From a virus: a stretch of DNA of 41,563 nucleotides. Numbering within the stretch: position 1 is the first letter of the stretch; every line of letters starts with the position of its first letter. A model generated the notes under the pieces. It searched no databases and had not been told where the DNA came from. It was given only the letters and a program-made list of their open reading frames with translations. The position numbers and the translations under genes were made by a program. The stretch covers positions 1 to 41,563 of IMG/VR virus record IMGVR_UViG_3300037674_000463; one strand, written 5' to 3'. Shown here piece after piece: positions 31,946-39,718 of the stretch.

Positions 31946-33114
31946 CCATGGTCTGTTAAGACTTTATAAAACTCTGGGAAGAATTCTCTAAAGTCTTCTT
32001 TTCTATATTGATCACTTTGTATTACATTAGGTGCAAACAATTCCCATTCTGAAGGTATGCTTTCTTTGCCATTCATAAAATTTATTATTTCAACTACTCT
32101 AGGGTCTTCTTTTCCTAAATGCTCTTCTACCACAGGTTTTACATCTTCCGGAATGTTTGTTATACAAAAATGCCATGGACCGTGTACTAAATTTAAATAT
32201 ATATTTTCGCCTTCAAAGTATTCTAAAAATTCAGGTATATACCAAACGTTTAGAGTGCTTACTGTATGAGCAATACATATATGATACTTATCACTATGTT
32301 TAGATATATACTTTAACCTTTTAAAATTTTCTATAACATGATCCCATTTTGCTGGGTGCCTCATAAATTCATATCTATTTTTTATTCCATCTAAACTAAA
32401 ATCCAATTGAACCTTTTTAAATTGGTTTAATATTTTAAGTTTCTCATCGTCCCATATTGTTCCGTTTGTATTATAATGTAAAGATATATCTTTTGAATAA
32501 CCTAGTTCAATGGCCTGTTCTAATAGCTTCCATTGTTTCTTCATTAACATAGGTTCACCACCGTACATGTCGATATATTTTATCTTAGGTAAATGACTGT
32601 GCATATCATTCCAAATAGCACTATCATCTTCAAACGATTTATTAAACTCTCTAAAATATTCTTTAAACTCTAATGCACCTGAGGCTTTATCTCCATAACC
32701 ATCATGTAAAGCTAAGAACTCTTTGTTCCAAAAAGAACTATTGTCTGGACCACAAGTTCTACATTTTATATTACAAGTTGTTCCCATATTAAGATCTAAT
32801 ATTTGAACCTGTGTACTTCTGTCAAACTCTGCTCTGCCTTCATTGTCTGTAATTCTTTTACTTTTTCTACCAACGTTCTCTTGGCTCCAACAAGAGTTAC
32901 AATGTGGGTCTTGTATTCCTTTATCTAAATTGTGTCTAATTTGATTTGCTGTATGACTATTAATAGCCTCGTCTAAACTATTTTTACGAATGTTTAACAC
33001 ATTACCCAACTCATCTTGATAAGGAATTGTTTGTAAACAGCAGCTCGTACATGTACCTTTGTTGTCTACACGAACTCCTTTGTCTAAATTAACACAGTAG
33101 AAGTCACTCATCAT
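31930..33114 (-). CDS. Twitch-type radical SAM protein D
   Basis: This is a 394-residue protein. The twitch cysteines are Cys7, Cys22/25/26 and Cys72/75 (FYCVNLDKGVRVDNKG, TCTSCC, HCNSCW). The radical SAM Cys114/118/121 are in MGTTCNIKCRTCGPDNSSFW, and DMYGGEPMLMKKQW is the GGEP strand. It resembles B across the barrel (EFMRHPAKWD, STLNVWYIPEFLEYF) and at the end (REFFPEFYKVL). The start lies inside the last codons of E. Confidence 0.85.
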   Translation of the reverse strand: MMSDFYCVNLDKGVRVDNKGTCTSCCLQTIPYQDELGNVLNIRKNSLDEAINSHTANQIRHNLDKGIQDPHCNSCWSQENVGRKSKRITDNEGRAEFDRSTQVQILDLNMGTTCNIKCRTCGPDNSSFWNKEFLALHDGYGDKASGALEFKEYFREFNKSFEDDSAIWNDMHSHLPKIKYIDMYGGEPMLMKKQWKLLEQAIELGYSKDISLHYNTNGTIWDDEKLKILNQFKKVQLDFSLDGIKNRYEFMRHPAKWDHVIENFKRLKYISKHSDKYHICIAHTVSTLNVWYIPEFLEYFEGENIYLNLVHGPWHFCITNIPEDVKPVVEEHLGKEDPRVVEIINFMNGKESIPSEWELFAPNVIQSDQYRKEDFREFFPEFYKVLTDHGWKYE

Positions 33115-34618
33115 AATCGCCTAACGGCTCGTCTATGTTTTTATTATCAGGATCTAATATCCAACCTTCTTCTTTTGCTATTCTGTTTAGATCTTCCTCT
33201 CCAACGTTGTCTCTTGTACTATCGCCAGATGTTAATGTTGCAATATTTAATATTGTTGGTGGCAAAGCATCTAGCCAATCTGTTAATATTTCAGGAAACA
33301 CACGAATATCCTTTCCTCTCCTTATATCGTATTGTTCATAAAATGATTTAAAGTCTCTCCACAATGAGGTTTTAGAACTTGTGCGCCTATGTGGTGCGTC
33401 AACATGATCTAAATAATCTATTAAACGTTCTATATTTCCTCTTTCTATTCCTGTCCACAAACCTTTGTCGTCTTGTGTGGCATACCAGTCCATAAGTTTC
33501 TTTCTAACATAAATTTTAATGTGATCGGGTAATGCTAGTGGACTTTGAAAACTAGGGAAACGTAATAGATTCAAAGTAACTGTTGGTGACTTTGTATTTT
33601 TAATTAGTTTTAATTTATAAACATGATCTAAAAATTCTGTAATTGAAAACAAGCATAAACTATTAATAGTCATCATTATATGAAGGCCTTCATAGTTTCC
33701 TTCTGCAATAAAACGTCGCATGTTCTTGTCCCATGTTTTCCATATAAAATTGTCTCTTACATACTCTTGATGTTCTCCGTAACATTCTGCGCTTGTGTAA
33801 ATGTGAAACTTTTTAATGTCTTGGCTTTTCTTAATTAAATTATCTAAAATTTTCTTTTTACATATTAAGTTACTATTAATTGCCAAACGCATTTCAGGAC
33901 GTGCTTTCATTTTCTTAAACAGTTTCCATGTCTCTCCTGACATTAACGGTTCACCACCTGTAACTCTCAGCTCTTCTAATTCATCTGCTAGGCCTCCATC
34001 CCACCAATCCCAGAATGCTTTTATATAAGGATTTGTTTCAGGTGTTACTGCATCTCTTCCAAAAGGCTCTGTCCATTTACCATCTTGTTGAAACGCTGCT
34101 GCACCATCACTAACTAAATTCTGATAAGGTCCATCCTTCTTAATATCTTTAGCCCATGTAGTAGAGAAACTTGCATTACAATAACTACACGCTAAGTTAC
34201 ATACTCTATCAAATGCTATTTCAAATGTTTTTAAATTTGTATTATCATTGAAGTCTGCGTTGTATGCTATGTCTAATTGTTCAGGTGTATATATGTTGGA
34301 TTTAAATATCCTGTCTGAAGGGTTCTTATCTCCTGGTATGTCTTCCATTTTCCAACAATACTCACACTCGCGAGGACGATCACCTTCTTGCATCATCTTA
34401 CGCATTGCTTTTTTGTGTTTTGTGTTGTGTATGGCTGAAGGGTTTCCTTCTAGTTCTACTAATGGAATTTTATGTGCCGGAGGGTGATGACAGCTAGCAG
34501 TTGTCCCACTACCTAACCATGTAGTAGCGTTATACCATTTGGCACCACAGAAACTTGCAGACTTAGTATCTAAGTTTTCTTTTCGCCACTTAATTAACTT
34601 TTCTACTTCTTTAGACAT
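33104..34618 (-). CDS. Twitch-type radical SAM protein E
   Basis: This 504-residue protein is the longest of the six. In the twitch region the usual CC pair is replaced by SCHHPPAHKIP (Cys43 followed by His-His), with Cys24 and Cys85/88 (SFCGAKW, ECEYCWK). The radical SAM Cys140/144/147 are in FDRVCNLACSYCNASFSTTW, and RVTGGEPLMSGETW is the GGEP strand. An extra C-terminal 50 residues (ILDPDNKNIDEPLGDYDE) is unique. GGAGG lies 6 bases upstream of the ATG, inside the end of F. It is paired with F. Confidence 0.85.
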   Translation of the reverse strand: MSKEVEKLIKWRKENLDTKSASFCGAKWYNATTWLGSGTTASCHHPPAHKIPLVELEGNPSAIHNTKHKKAMRKMMQEGDRPRECEYCWKMEDIPGDKNPSDRIFKSNIYTPEQLDIAYNADFNDNTNLKTFEIAFDRVCNLACSYCNASFSTTWAKDIKKDGPYQNLVSDGAAAFQQDGKWTEPFGRDAVTPETNPYIKAFWDWWDGGLADELEELRVTGGEPLMSGETWKLFKKMKARPEMRLAINSNLICKKKILDNLIKKSQDIKKFHIYTSAECYGEHQEYVRDNFIWKTWDKNMRRFIAEGNYEGLHIMMTINSLCLFSITEFLDHVYKLKLIKNTKSPTVTLNLLRFPSFQSPLALPDHIKIYVRKKLMDWYATQDDKGLWTGIERGNIERLIDYLDHVDAPHRRTSSKTSLWRDFKSFYEQYDIRRGKDIRVFPEILTDWLDALPPTILNIATLTSGDSTRDNVGEEDLNRIAKEEGWILDPDNKNIDEPLGDYDE

Positions 34619-35990
34619 TCCATTCCTCCAGTAGATGTGCCATTCCAGGATATACCTTTGTAAAGTCCTTTCCCCTTCTCATATCATAAGCCTTAATAAA
34701 ATTAACAAAATCCTTTCTAAATTTTAGTTGTGTTGGTTCTTGTAATAAGTAATGACACCAACGTTGAAGTTGATCATACTCTTCTAAGTATAGCCTTGCC
34801 CACTTATCAGGCGAGTTGTATTTTAACCAACGTTTACCTTGCTTTAAAAATATACCTACAAAATATTTTCTAGTGTCTACATCTAATAACGTTGATTGTA
34901 AGTGAGGAGGCCATCTTAAATAATTTAAACTAATAGGAACCCTATTATTCTCTAAACATTTATTAAATTCTATTCTTAGTTTCATTACATCTTCTATAAA
35001 ATTATAAAATCCATGTAAACACAATATATTCAATGTTGTCATTATAGCAACAAGCGAATTTGTTTCTGTTAATATTCGTCTACAGTTTTCATACCAGTAG
35101 TCGTAATCAATTCCGTCCCTGGCATACTCTGCATATTCCCCTGAACTTTCAACACTTGTATAAACATCTATTCTATCTACTTTATCTTCTAACCGGTTTA
35201 TATACTTAATTAATTTATCAATAAGTTTTTTATCTGTTCCTAAATTAGTATTAATTGCTATTTGTAACTGTGGTTGTGGATTGTCTATTATATATTCAAG
35301 TGTTCTCCACACATCTTTTGACATTGTAGGCTCTCCACCAGTAACTCTAAAGACCTTTAAGTGTGGCAATACTTCTGGCATATATTTAAACCAAGCTTCC
35401 ATATAAGGGTTGTCTTCACTACGCTTATATGGAAACTTACCTACCTGTTTTAGATATTCTAAATCATGGTTGCCATTTTCTACAGGATAGTTGCCATGTT
35501 CTTCTACATCTTTCATCCATGTAGATGATATGTCCGGACTACAATAAGCGCAGGCAAAATTACATGAATTGGCAAACGATACTTCTAGGTATGAAGGATA
35601 AACATCATCAGCCGGTGAGCTGTTAGCAATTTCTTTAAACCTATCCCATGCCCACCAATCAGATGTTTTGTAATGTCTATCTGAGAAATAATTTTTATCT
35701 AAGTCCTCTATTTTCCAGCAGTAGTCACATTCCTTTGGACGGACGCCGTTAAGCATCTTAGCTCTTTGTTCTTTTTTATAGTGTGAGTTGTGTAGTGCTG
35801 CTGGATTAGCTTTTACTTCTTCTACAGGGATCTTATGTGCTGATGGATGGTGACAGCTATGGTTGAATCCATTTTGAAGGTACAGAGTTGTTTGTAGCCA
35901 CTTGGCGCTACAAAATGAAGGACTAACTGTATTAATCTCATCACGTTTTAATTCTAAAACCTTTATTCTTTCTTCATTAGTATTGATCAT
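34611..35990 (-). CDS. Twitch-type radical SAM protein F
   Basis: This is a 459-residue protein, the first transcribed of the six. The twitch region has Cys27, Cys46 followed by His-His (NHSCHHPSAHKIP) and Cys88/91 (ECDYCWK). The radical SAM Cys143/147/150 are in FANSCNFACAYCSPDISSTW, and RVTGGEPTMSKDVW is the GGEP strand. It shares with E the CHHP signature, the N-terminal KRDEINTVSPSF-type segment and the EYARDGIDYDYW region. Its ATG directly adjoins the methyltransferase stop. Confidence 0.85.
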   Translation of the reverse strand: MINTNEERIKVLELKRDEINTVSPSFCSAKWLQTTLYLQNGFNHSCHHPSAHKIPVEEVKANPAALHNSHYKKEQRAKMLNGVRPKECDYCWKIEDLDKNYFSDRHYKTSDWWAWDRFKEIANSSPADDVYPSYLEVSFANSCNFACAYCSPDISSTWMKDVEEHGNYPVENGNHDLEYLKQVGKFPYKRSEDNPYMEAWFKYMPEVLPHLKVFRVTGGEPTMSKDVWRTLEYIIDNPQPQLQIAINTNLGTDKKLIDKLIKYINRLEDKVDRIDVYTSVESSGEYAEYARDGIDYDYWYENCRRILTETNSLVAIMTTLNILCLHGFYNFIEDVMKLRIEFNKCLENNRVPISLNYLRWPPHLQSTLLDVDTRKYFVGIFLKQGKRWLKYNSPDKWARLYLEEYDQLQRWCHYLLQEPTQLKFRKDFVNFIKAYDMRRGKDFTKVYPGMAHLLEEWNV

Positions 35991-36575
35991 TCACTTCTTA
36001 CCAATTCCCATAAATCTCTTCAATGGATTAGATTTACCATTTACAAAATCCCAAGGGCCTTCATAAGGTAACTCGTCTAACATAATATAATCGGTAAGTT
36101 TATTTTTAAATGCAAACAAATCTATATCTTCGTATGCTCTAACATGATCTTTTTCACTAAAATCATTATTACCTTGTATTATATAATGTGTACCCTCGGG
36201 TATATTATCAAACCACGTATCATATACTTTCTGACTAACGTGTTCTGTACTTGTATTTATTACTAAATCAGGTGTGTAATCGTAGGAATACTTAGACATA
36301 CACCCACCCCAAGTAGTGTATTTTTGTGCACACCACTCTAAATAAAATTCTTGTTTATCAACACAGGTTATATCCTCAATGGTTAACATGTCTGCCAACA
36401 CACCATACCAGGATCCAAAAATAATACATGACTGAACCCGTGGAAAGCGCTGGTTTACCTCGTCTACTAACCAAGCTTTTGCGTTTATTTGACTTGGCCA
36501 AAAAGCATCAAGTCCATCTGGGTGGGTTCTAATTAGTTCCATCCAACGTTCTAGTTGTGTGTGATTAAAGTTCAT
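35991..36575 (-). CDS. Class I SAM-dependent methyltransferase-like protein
   Basis: This is a 194-residue protein. The Rossmann SAM-binding loop is probably SCIIFGSWYGVLADML (49-64), the acidic ribose-binding residue Asp73 (ITCVDKQEF), and the motif IV region DLVINTSTEHV (103-113), followed by YIIQGNNDFSE. This combination is typical of small phage class I methyltransferases. The target is unknown. It overlaps the SGNH gene by 11 bases and abuts the first radical SAM gene. Confidence 0.78.
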   Translation of the reverse strand: MNFNHTQLERWMELIRTHPDGLDAFWPSQINAKAWLVDEVNQRFPRVQSCIIFGSWYGVLADMLTIEDITCVDKQEFYLEWCAQKYTTWGGCMSKYSYDYTPDLVINTSTEHVSQKVYDTWFDNIPEGTHYIIQGNNDFSEKDHVRAYEDIDLFAFKNKLTDYIMLDELPYEGPWDFVNGKSNPLKRFMGIGKK

Positions 36576-37260
36576 TTTCTATTTTCCTTGCAAGACTTTG
36601 TATTGATTCCGGGCCAGGGTGTCCTCCATCTTCTGTATAGTCTATTTGTTGAAGTTTCATCTTTTTAAATTTCTTTTCCCAGTACATAAGATGTTTTGTT
36701 TCGTTCAAATCAAACCATGTCCATTCAATTAGTTTTGTATTCCCTTTACACATCATTTCAACAGAGTCCATTACTAATTTAGAATATTCAATTAAGTTTA
36801 ATTCGTTTCTTTGTATAAAATCACTATATGGCTTGTTTAACCATGGGCCTATTTTGTCAATATAATCTGGCTGTCTAAAATCTCCTATTCTAAAAAATGT
36901 TGTCCAACCCATCACAACCATATATGGCCAGCCATTTTCTTTAACTTGATCTATAAGTTTCATCCAGAAATGAAAATTAGATTCTGCTGGATAACCAAAA
37001 TTGATTACCTGCCTTTGTGTTTTAAGAACATTATGTAATTTTTCTTTATCTTGTAATTGATATCCTGCTGTAGTGGAACATCCAAACAATAGAACAGATT
37101 CTTTCCATTTAGTATAGTCAGGCAGTTGACGATCTCTATTAGTTTGCAATCCATTAAGATCATTACCTTTTGCTGTTGCTATAGGTTTGTAATATCTACT
37201 TCTCATGGCATAAGGAGTATCTCCATCTAGGTTCCCTAATGGTGTGTCATAGATTTTCAT
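36565..37260 (-). CDS. SGNH/GDSL-type hydrolase
   Basis: This is a 231-residue protein from the ATG at 37260. That ATG overlaps the previous stop as ATGA and has AAGGA 7 bases upstream; a start 15 bases earlier is less likely. Block I is VLLFGCSTTAGYQ with nucleophile Ser62, block II INFGYPAESN, and the catalytic Asp211-x-x-His214 lies in DGGHPGPES. SGNH enzymes remove or transfer acyl groups on sugars, lipids or esters. In this run, next to an acetyltransferase, a role in acyl decoration of a glycan or lipid is a reasonable inference. Confidence 0.82.
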   Translation of the reverse strand: MKIYDTPLGNLDGDTPYAMRSRYYKPIATAKGNDLNGLQTNRDRQLPDYTKWKESVLLFGCSTTAGYQLQDKEKLHNVLKTQRQVINFGYPAESNFHFWMKLIDQVKENGWPYMVVMGWTTFFRIGDFRQPDYIDKIGPWLNKPYSDFIQRNELNLIEYSKLVMDSVEMMCKGNTKLIEWTWFDLNETKHLMYWEKKFKKMKLQQIDYTEDGGHPGPESIQSLARKIENEL

Positions 37261-37847
37261 TTTATTCCTTTCCATATTACATTGTTTTTAGGCATCCATT
37301 TATACCCTTCTTCAACATCTATATAATAAACGTTTTGTAAAAACTCTGAACCCGGGTCAACATCAAACCAAAATCTAGATTCTAATTTTATATTTTTAAA
37401 TGAATCTAATTTGTATGGCTCTCTACTGTGGCCTGGAACATGTCTTTTATGTTGATACAAGGCATTCATTCCTTTTGCATCAACATCATGTGTCATGTAT
37501 ATTATTTTAAAACCTTCTTCTTTTGCTTTCTTTACACAATAGTCCCACAAATAAAATCCTAATTGATTGTGTCTAAATTCTTTTAATATGTGATAACGAC
37601 AAACTCTAACTGCAACATCAGGTGTTCCCACATAAGTATCTGGCTCATAAGAACAAAACCCTGCAATCTTATCAAACTTATCGTAACGACTATTGCATGT
37701 TATTAGTAAAGGTGTTCCGGGTGTTGTCTCTACATTATATTTGTCGGGAGTAATAGATGTATTACCCTCTTCTAATGCTTGTTCTTGAATTAACCTTACT
37801 GCTGACTCAAGTTCAGTGCCTTTTATGTCGTCAATAATCTTATGCAT
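37257..37847 (-). CDS. GNAT-type acetyltransferase
   Basis: This is a 196-residue protein. The acetyl-CoA-binding motif A is probably VCRYHILKEFRHNQLGFYLW (82-101), with the loop RHNQLGFY in place of the usual RxxGxG/A. KIIYMTHDVDAKGMNALYQH follows as motif B. The degenerate loop makes the call less certain. AGAAGGAC lies 8 bases before the ATG, within the end of the oxygenase gene. Confidence 0.7.
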   Translation of the reverse strand: MHKIIDDIKGTELESAVRLIQEQALEEGNTSITPDKYNVETTPGTPLLITCNSRYDKFDKIAGFCSYEPDTYVGTPDVAVRVCRYHILKEFRHNQLGFYLWDYCVKKAKEEGFKIIYMTHDVDAKGMNALYQHKRHVPGHSREPYKLDSFKNIKLESRFWFDVDPGSEFLQNVYYIDVEEGYKWMPKNNVIWKGIK

Positions 37848-38488
37848 TCAAAGTCCTTCTGTCCATCAATTGATGCTATTAAATAATGCCTTAAATCATT
37901 TCCCTTATGATAAACTGCATGCTTATATCCTATGTTTAAAAAGTAACATCTTTTTGTCTTCATTTCAACTACTTTGTGTTCTCCGTTTACCCAAAAATGA
38001 TTTTCAACTCCTTCGTTGCCACTTAAAGGAATGATTACCCTCATGGCATAAGTTGTATTATAATCTATGTGTGGTGGTACCTGTCCTCCAGGACGCATGC
38101 GAGAGAAACGAACCCGTATCAATTTATCGTGGAAAGCTCCATTGAGATGATGTTGTAGTGTGGAGTCCTTGTAAAAATCAACGGGTTCGTCCCAATTATG
38201 TTCGTCCATAGAGAACGGAATCTTGCGTGAAATTTTTTGTTTGGTTGTGTATGTTGAGGCGTCTTCTAATTCTTCTTGTTTACGACATTCTGTTAAATGG
38301 AATGTTTCTACGTCTTTGTAAGTATCAGATGCAATTGAATTACTAGCTACTGCTAGGCCTCTGTGTGATGTGAAATTATCTTGCCACTTGTCATAATGTT
38401 CCCACAGAAAATCTTCTATGAGATTGTAATCTAATTCTATTGGTAGTTCGGCAATATGTGGATAGTGCCTCTTGTTATATTTTAACAT
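37823..38488 (-). CDS. Aspartyl/asparaginyl hydroxylase-like 2OG oxygenase
   Basis: This is a 221-residue protein from the ATG at 38488; a TTG three codons earlier is possible. The jelly-roll metal site is His140-x-Asp142 in PGGQVPPHIDYNTT, with distal His190 in FLNIGYKHAVYHKG and Arg200 for 2-oxoglutarate. MRVIIPLSG and HFWVNGE are the surrounding strands. These residues match the aspartyl beta-hydroxylase-like family. The substrate (protein or small molecule) is unknown. It is the second oxygenase in the window, unlike the one at 14363. Confidence 0.8.
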   Translation of the reverse strand: MLKYNKRHYPHIAELPIELDYNLIEDFLWEHYDKWQDNFTSHRGLAVASNSIASDTYKDVETFHLTECRKQEELEDASTYTTKQKISRKIPFSMDEHNWDEPVDFYKDSTLQHHLNGAFHDKLIRVRFSRMRPGGQVPPHIDYNTTYAMRVIIPLSGNEGVENHFWVNGEHKVVEMKTKRCYFLNIGYKHAVYHKGNDLRHYLIASIDGQKDFECIRLLTT

Positions 38489-39215
38489 CTCGATCAATCA
38501 TCCTAATAAGTTGTCCACCTAGATCTAAAGGATGCCAAATAACTCTCCTGGCTGTCCTGTGATGTACTTCGTGGAACCCTTCACCTAATGTTAATAATCC
38601 TACCCACATATCACTATGAGCTTCTCTGCCCCTATGTGAAAATGTGAATACCAACGATCCTATCATTTTAGCAAACCCTGCTGGAATAAGCCAAGCATAT
38701 AGTAGTGCATAAGGATCTATAATAGTTAATAGTATTGCCCAAACACCAACGACATGCCAATAATATTTAACTTGTGATCTGTGTAATTTGTCTTTTAATA
38801 AATCCCTAACAAATTTGAAATTTATATCTATAAGAACTTGTCCAAAGTATGCTAACATTACTCCTCTATAATAAGGCGAGTGTGGGTCTTCCTTTGTGTC
38901 AGCATATTTATGATGTTCACGATGATTAGCAGCCCAAGTAAGAGCAGGGCCAATCATCATTATATGAGGCCCGAATAATAATACATATTCAAACCATCTA
39001 GGGCATTTAAAATTTCTGTGTGAGAAATATCTGTGATATCCCATTGTAACACCCAACATAATATAACAATACATGCCAACTGCAATTGCTATTGTAGCGG
39101 GTGTCCAATTAAATAGGAATAAAGAGAGAACAGCGGTTACTTGAGCAATAAGCTGTCCTGCCAAAAGGGTTACTGGTGCCCATGATTTGTTTTGTTTAAA
39201 TACTGCTTTTCTCAT
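38475..39215 (-). CDS. Fatty acid desaturase (acyl-CoA delta-9 type)
   Basis: This is a 246-residue integral membrane enzyme. All three histidine boxes are present: HRYFSH (61-66), HREHH (98-102) and HEVHH (215-219, preceded by EGF). At least three hydrophobic membrane stretches occur, such as LLAGQLIAQVTAVLSLFLF and VVGVWAILLTIIDPYALLY. It would insert a cis double bond into membrane acyl chains, using a host electron donor. The family is rare but known in marine phages. AAAGGAT lies 6 bases before the ATG, and the start overlaps the previous stop (ATGA). Confidence 0.92.
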   Translation of the reverse strand: MRKAVFKQNKSWAPVTLLAGQLIAQVTAVLSLFLFNWTPATIAIAVGMYCYIMLGVTMGYHRYFSHRNFKCPRWFEYVLLFGPHIMMIGPALTWAANHREHHKYADTKEDPHSPYYRGVMLAYFGQVLIDINFKFVRDLLKDKLHRSQVKYYWHVVGVWAILLTIIDPYALLYAWLIPAGFAKMIGSLVFTFSHRGREAHSDMWVGLLTLGEGFHEVHHRTARRVIWHPLDLGGQLIRMIDRDVKI

Positions 39216-39523
39216 TGATCCTTTACTCTGGAGCGAAATTTACGAACTGTTCCATCATAAAATAACATACGAATCCAAGGAGTACCTCTCCTCATTCTAG
39301 GGACTGTATATTCCCAACCTTGATCTTCATTGTCTACCCATATGACGTGATAGCCTATCCAGCGGTTGCTCGGATACCACCTGGCACGTCCTCCCTCCGC
39401 AATCAACTTTTCCAATGTCCAAAAATAGCAATTGTTCTTCGAAGTAAAGAGCCTAACAGGCCAAGACCAGAAGAATATCAACATCAGGAAGAAGGTAAAT
39501 AATACTCTAAGTTTCAATTTCAT
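39212..39523 (-). CDS. Small membrane-anchored protein, first gene of the enzyme run
   Basis: This is a 103-residue protein. An N-terminal hydrophobic segment (VLFTFFLMLIFFWSWPV) is followed by a basic, aromatic-rich soluble part (GGRARWYPSNRWIGYHVIWV, RRGTPWIRMLFYDGTVRKFR). I do not recognise the family. The next gene is a membrane desaturase, with which it shares an ATGA overlap, so a partner role in the membrane is possible. A late promoter stands 11 bases upstream of the ATG. Confidence 0.65.
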   Translation of the reverse strand: MKLKLRVLFTFFLMLIFFWSWPVRLFTSKNNCYFWTLEKLIAEGGRARWYPSNRWIGYHVIWVDNEDQGWEYTVPRMRRGTPWIRMLFYDGTVRKFRSRVKDQ

Positions 39524-39534
39524 TCCTATAAGAG

Positions 39535-39542
39535 TATTTATA
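39535..39542 (-). promoter_or_regulatory. Late promoter at the head of the 14-gene enzyme run
   Basis: An exact TATAAATA on the minus strand, 11 bases before the first ATG. No sigma70-like promoter is visible here, so the run is probably a late operon. Confidence 0.7.
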
Positions 39543-39718
39543 GTAGAACTAAAGCAGTTTTATCATCTCTCTCATAGAGATTTATAAGAGTTTATTGATT
39601 CTTTTAAGTCTTTTGGTGTTGTAGAATTATAAATACACTATAACTTATATAATTTCTTTGTCATATACCGTATAGCGGCCTAATGATGTGCTTAACCAAT
39701 TTAGGGGACAAGGAAACC
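39543..39718. other. Divergent intergenic region
   Basis: It holds the plus-strand late promoter and a small inverted repeat atctct/agagat (39565-39570 with 39576-39581) of unknown use. Nothing gene-like is seen apart from an upstream in-frame ATG at 39683 without a ribosome site. Confidence 0.55.
39628..39635 (+). promoter_or_regulatory. Late promoter for Asn/Thr-repeat protein
   Basis: An exact TATAAATA on the plus strand. It would give a leader of about 80 bases to the ATG at 39719, which has ACAAGGA as ribosome site. Confidence 0.7.

Noticed and set aside
39565-39581. Inverted repeat atctct/agagat as a terminator
   Set aside because: The stem is AT-rich and only 6 bp, with no upstream gene running into it and no clear T-run.
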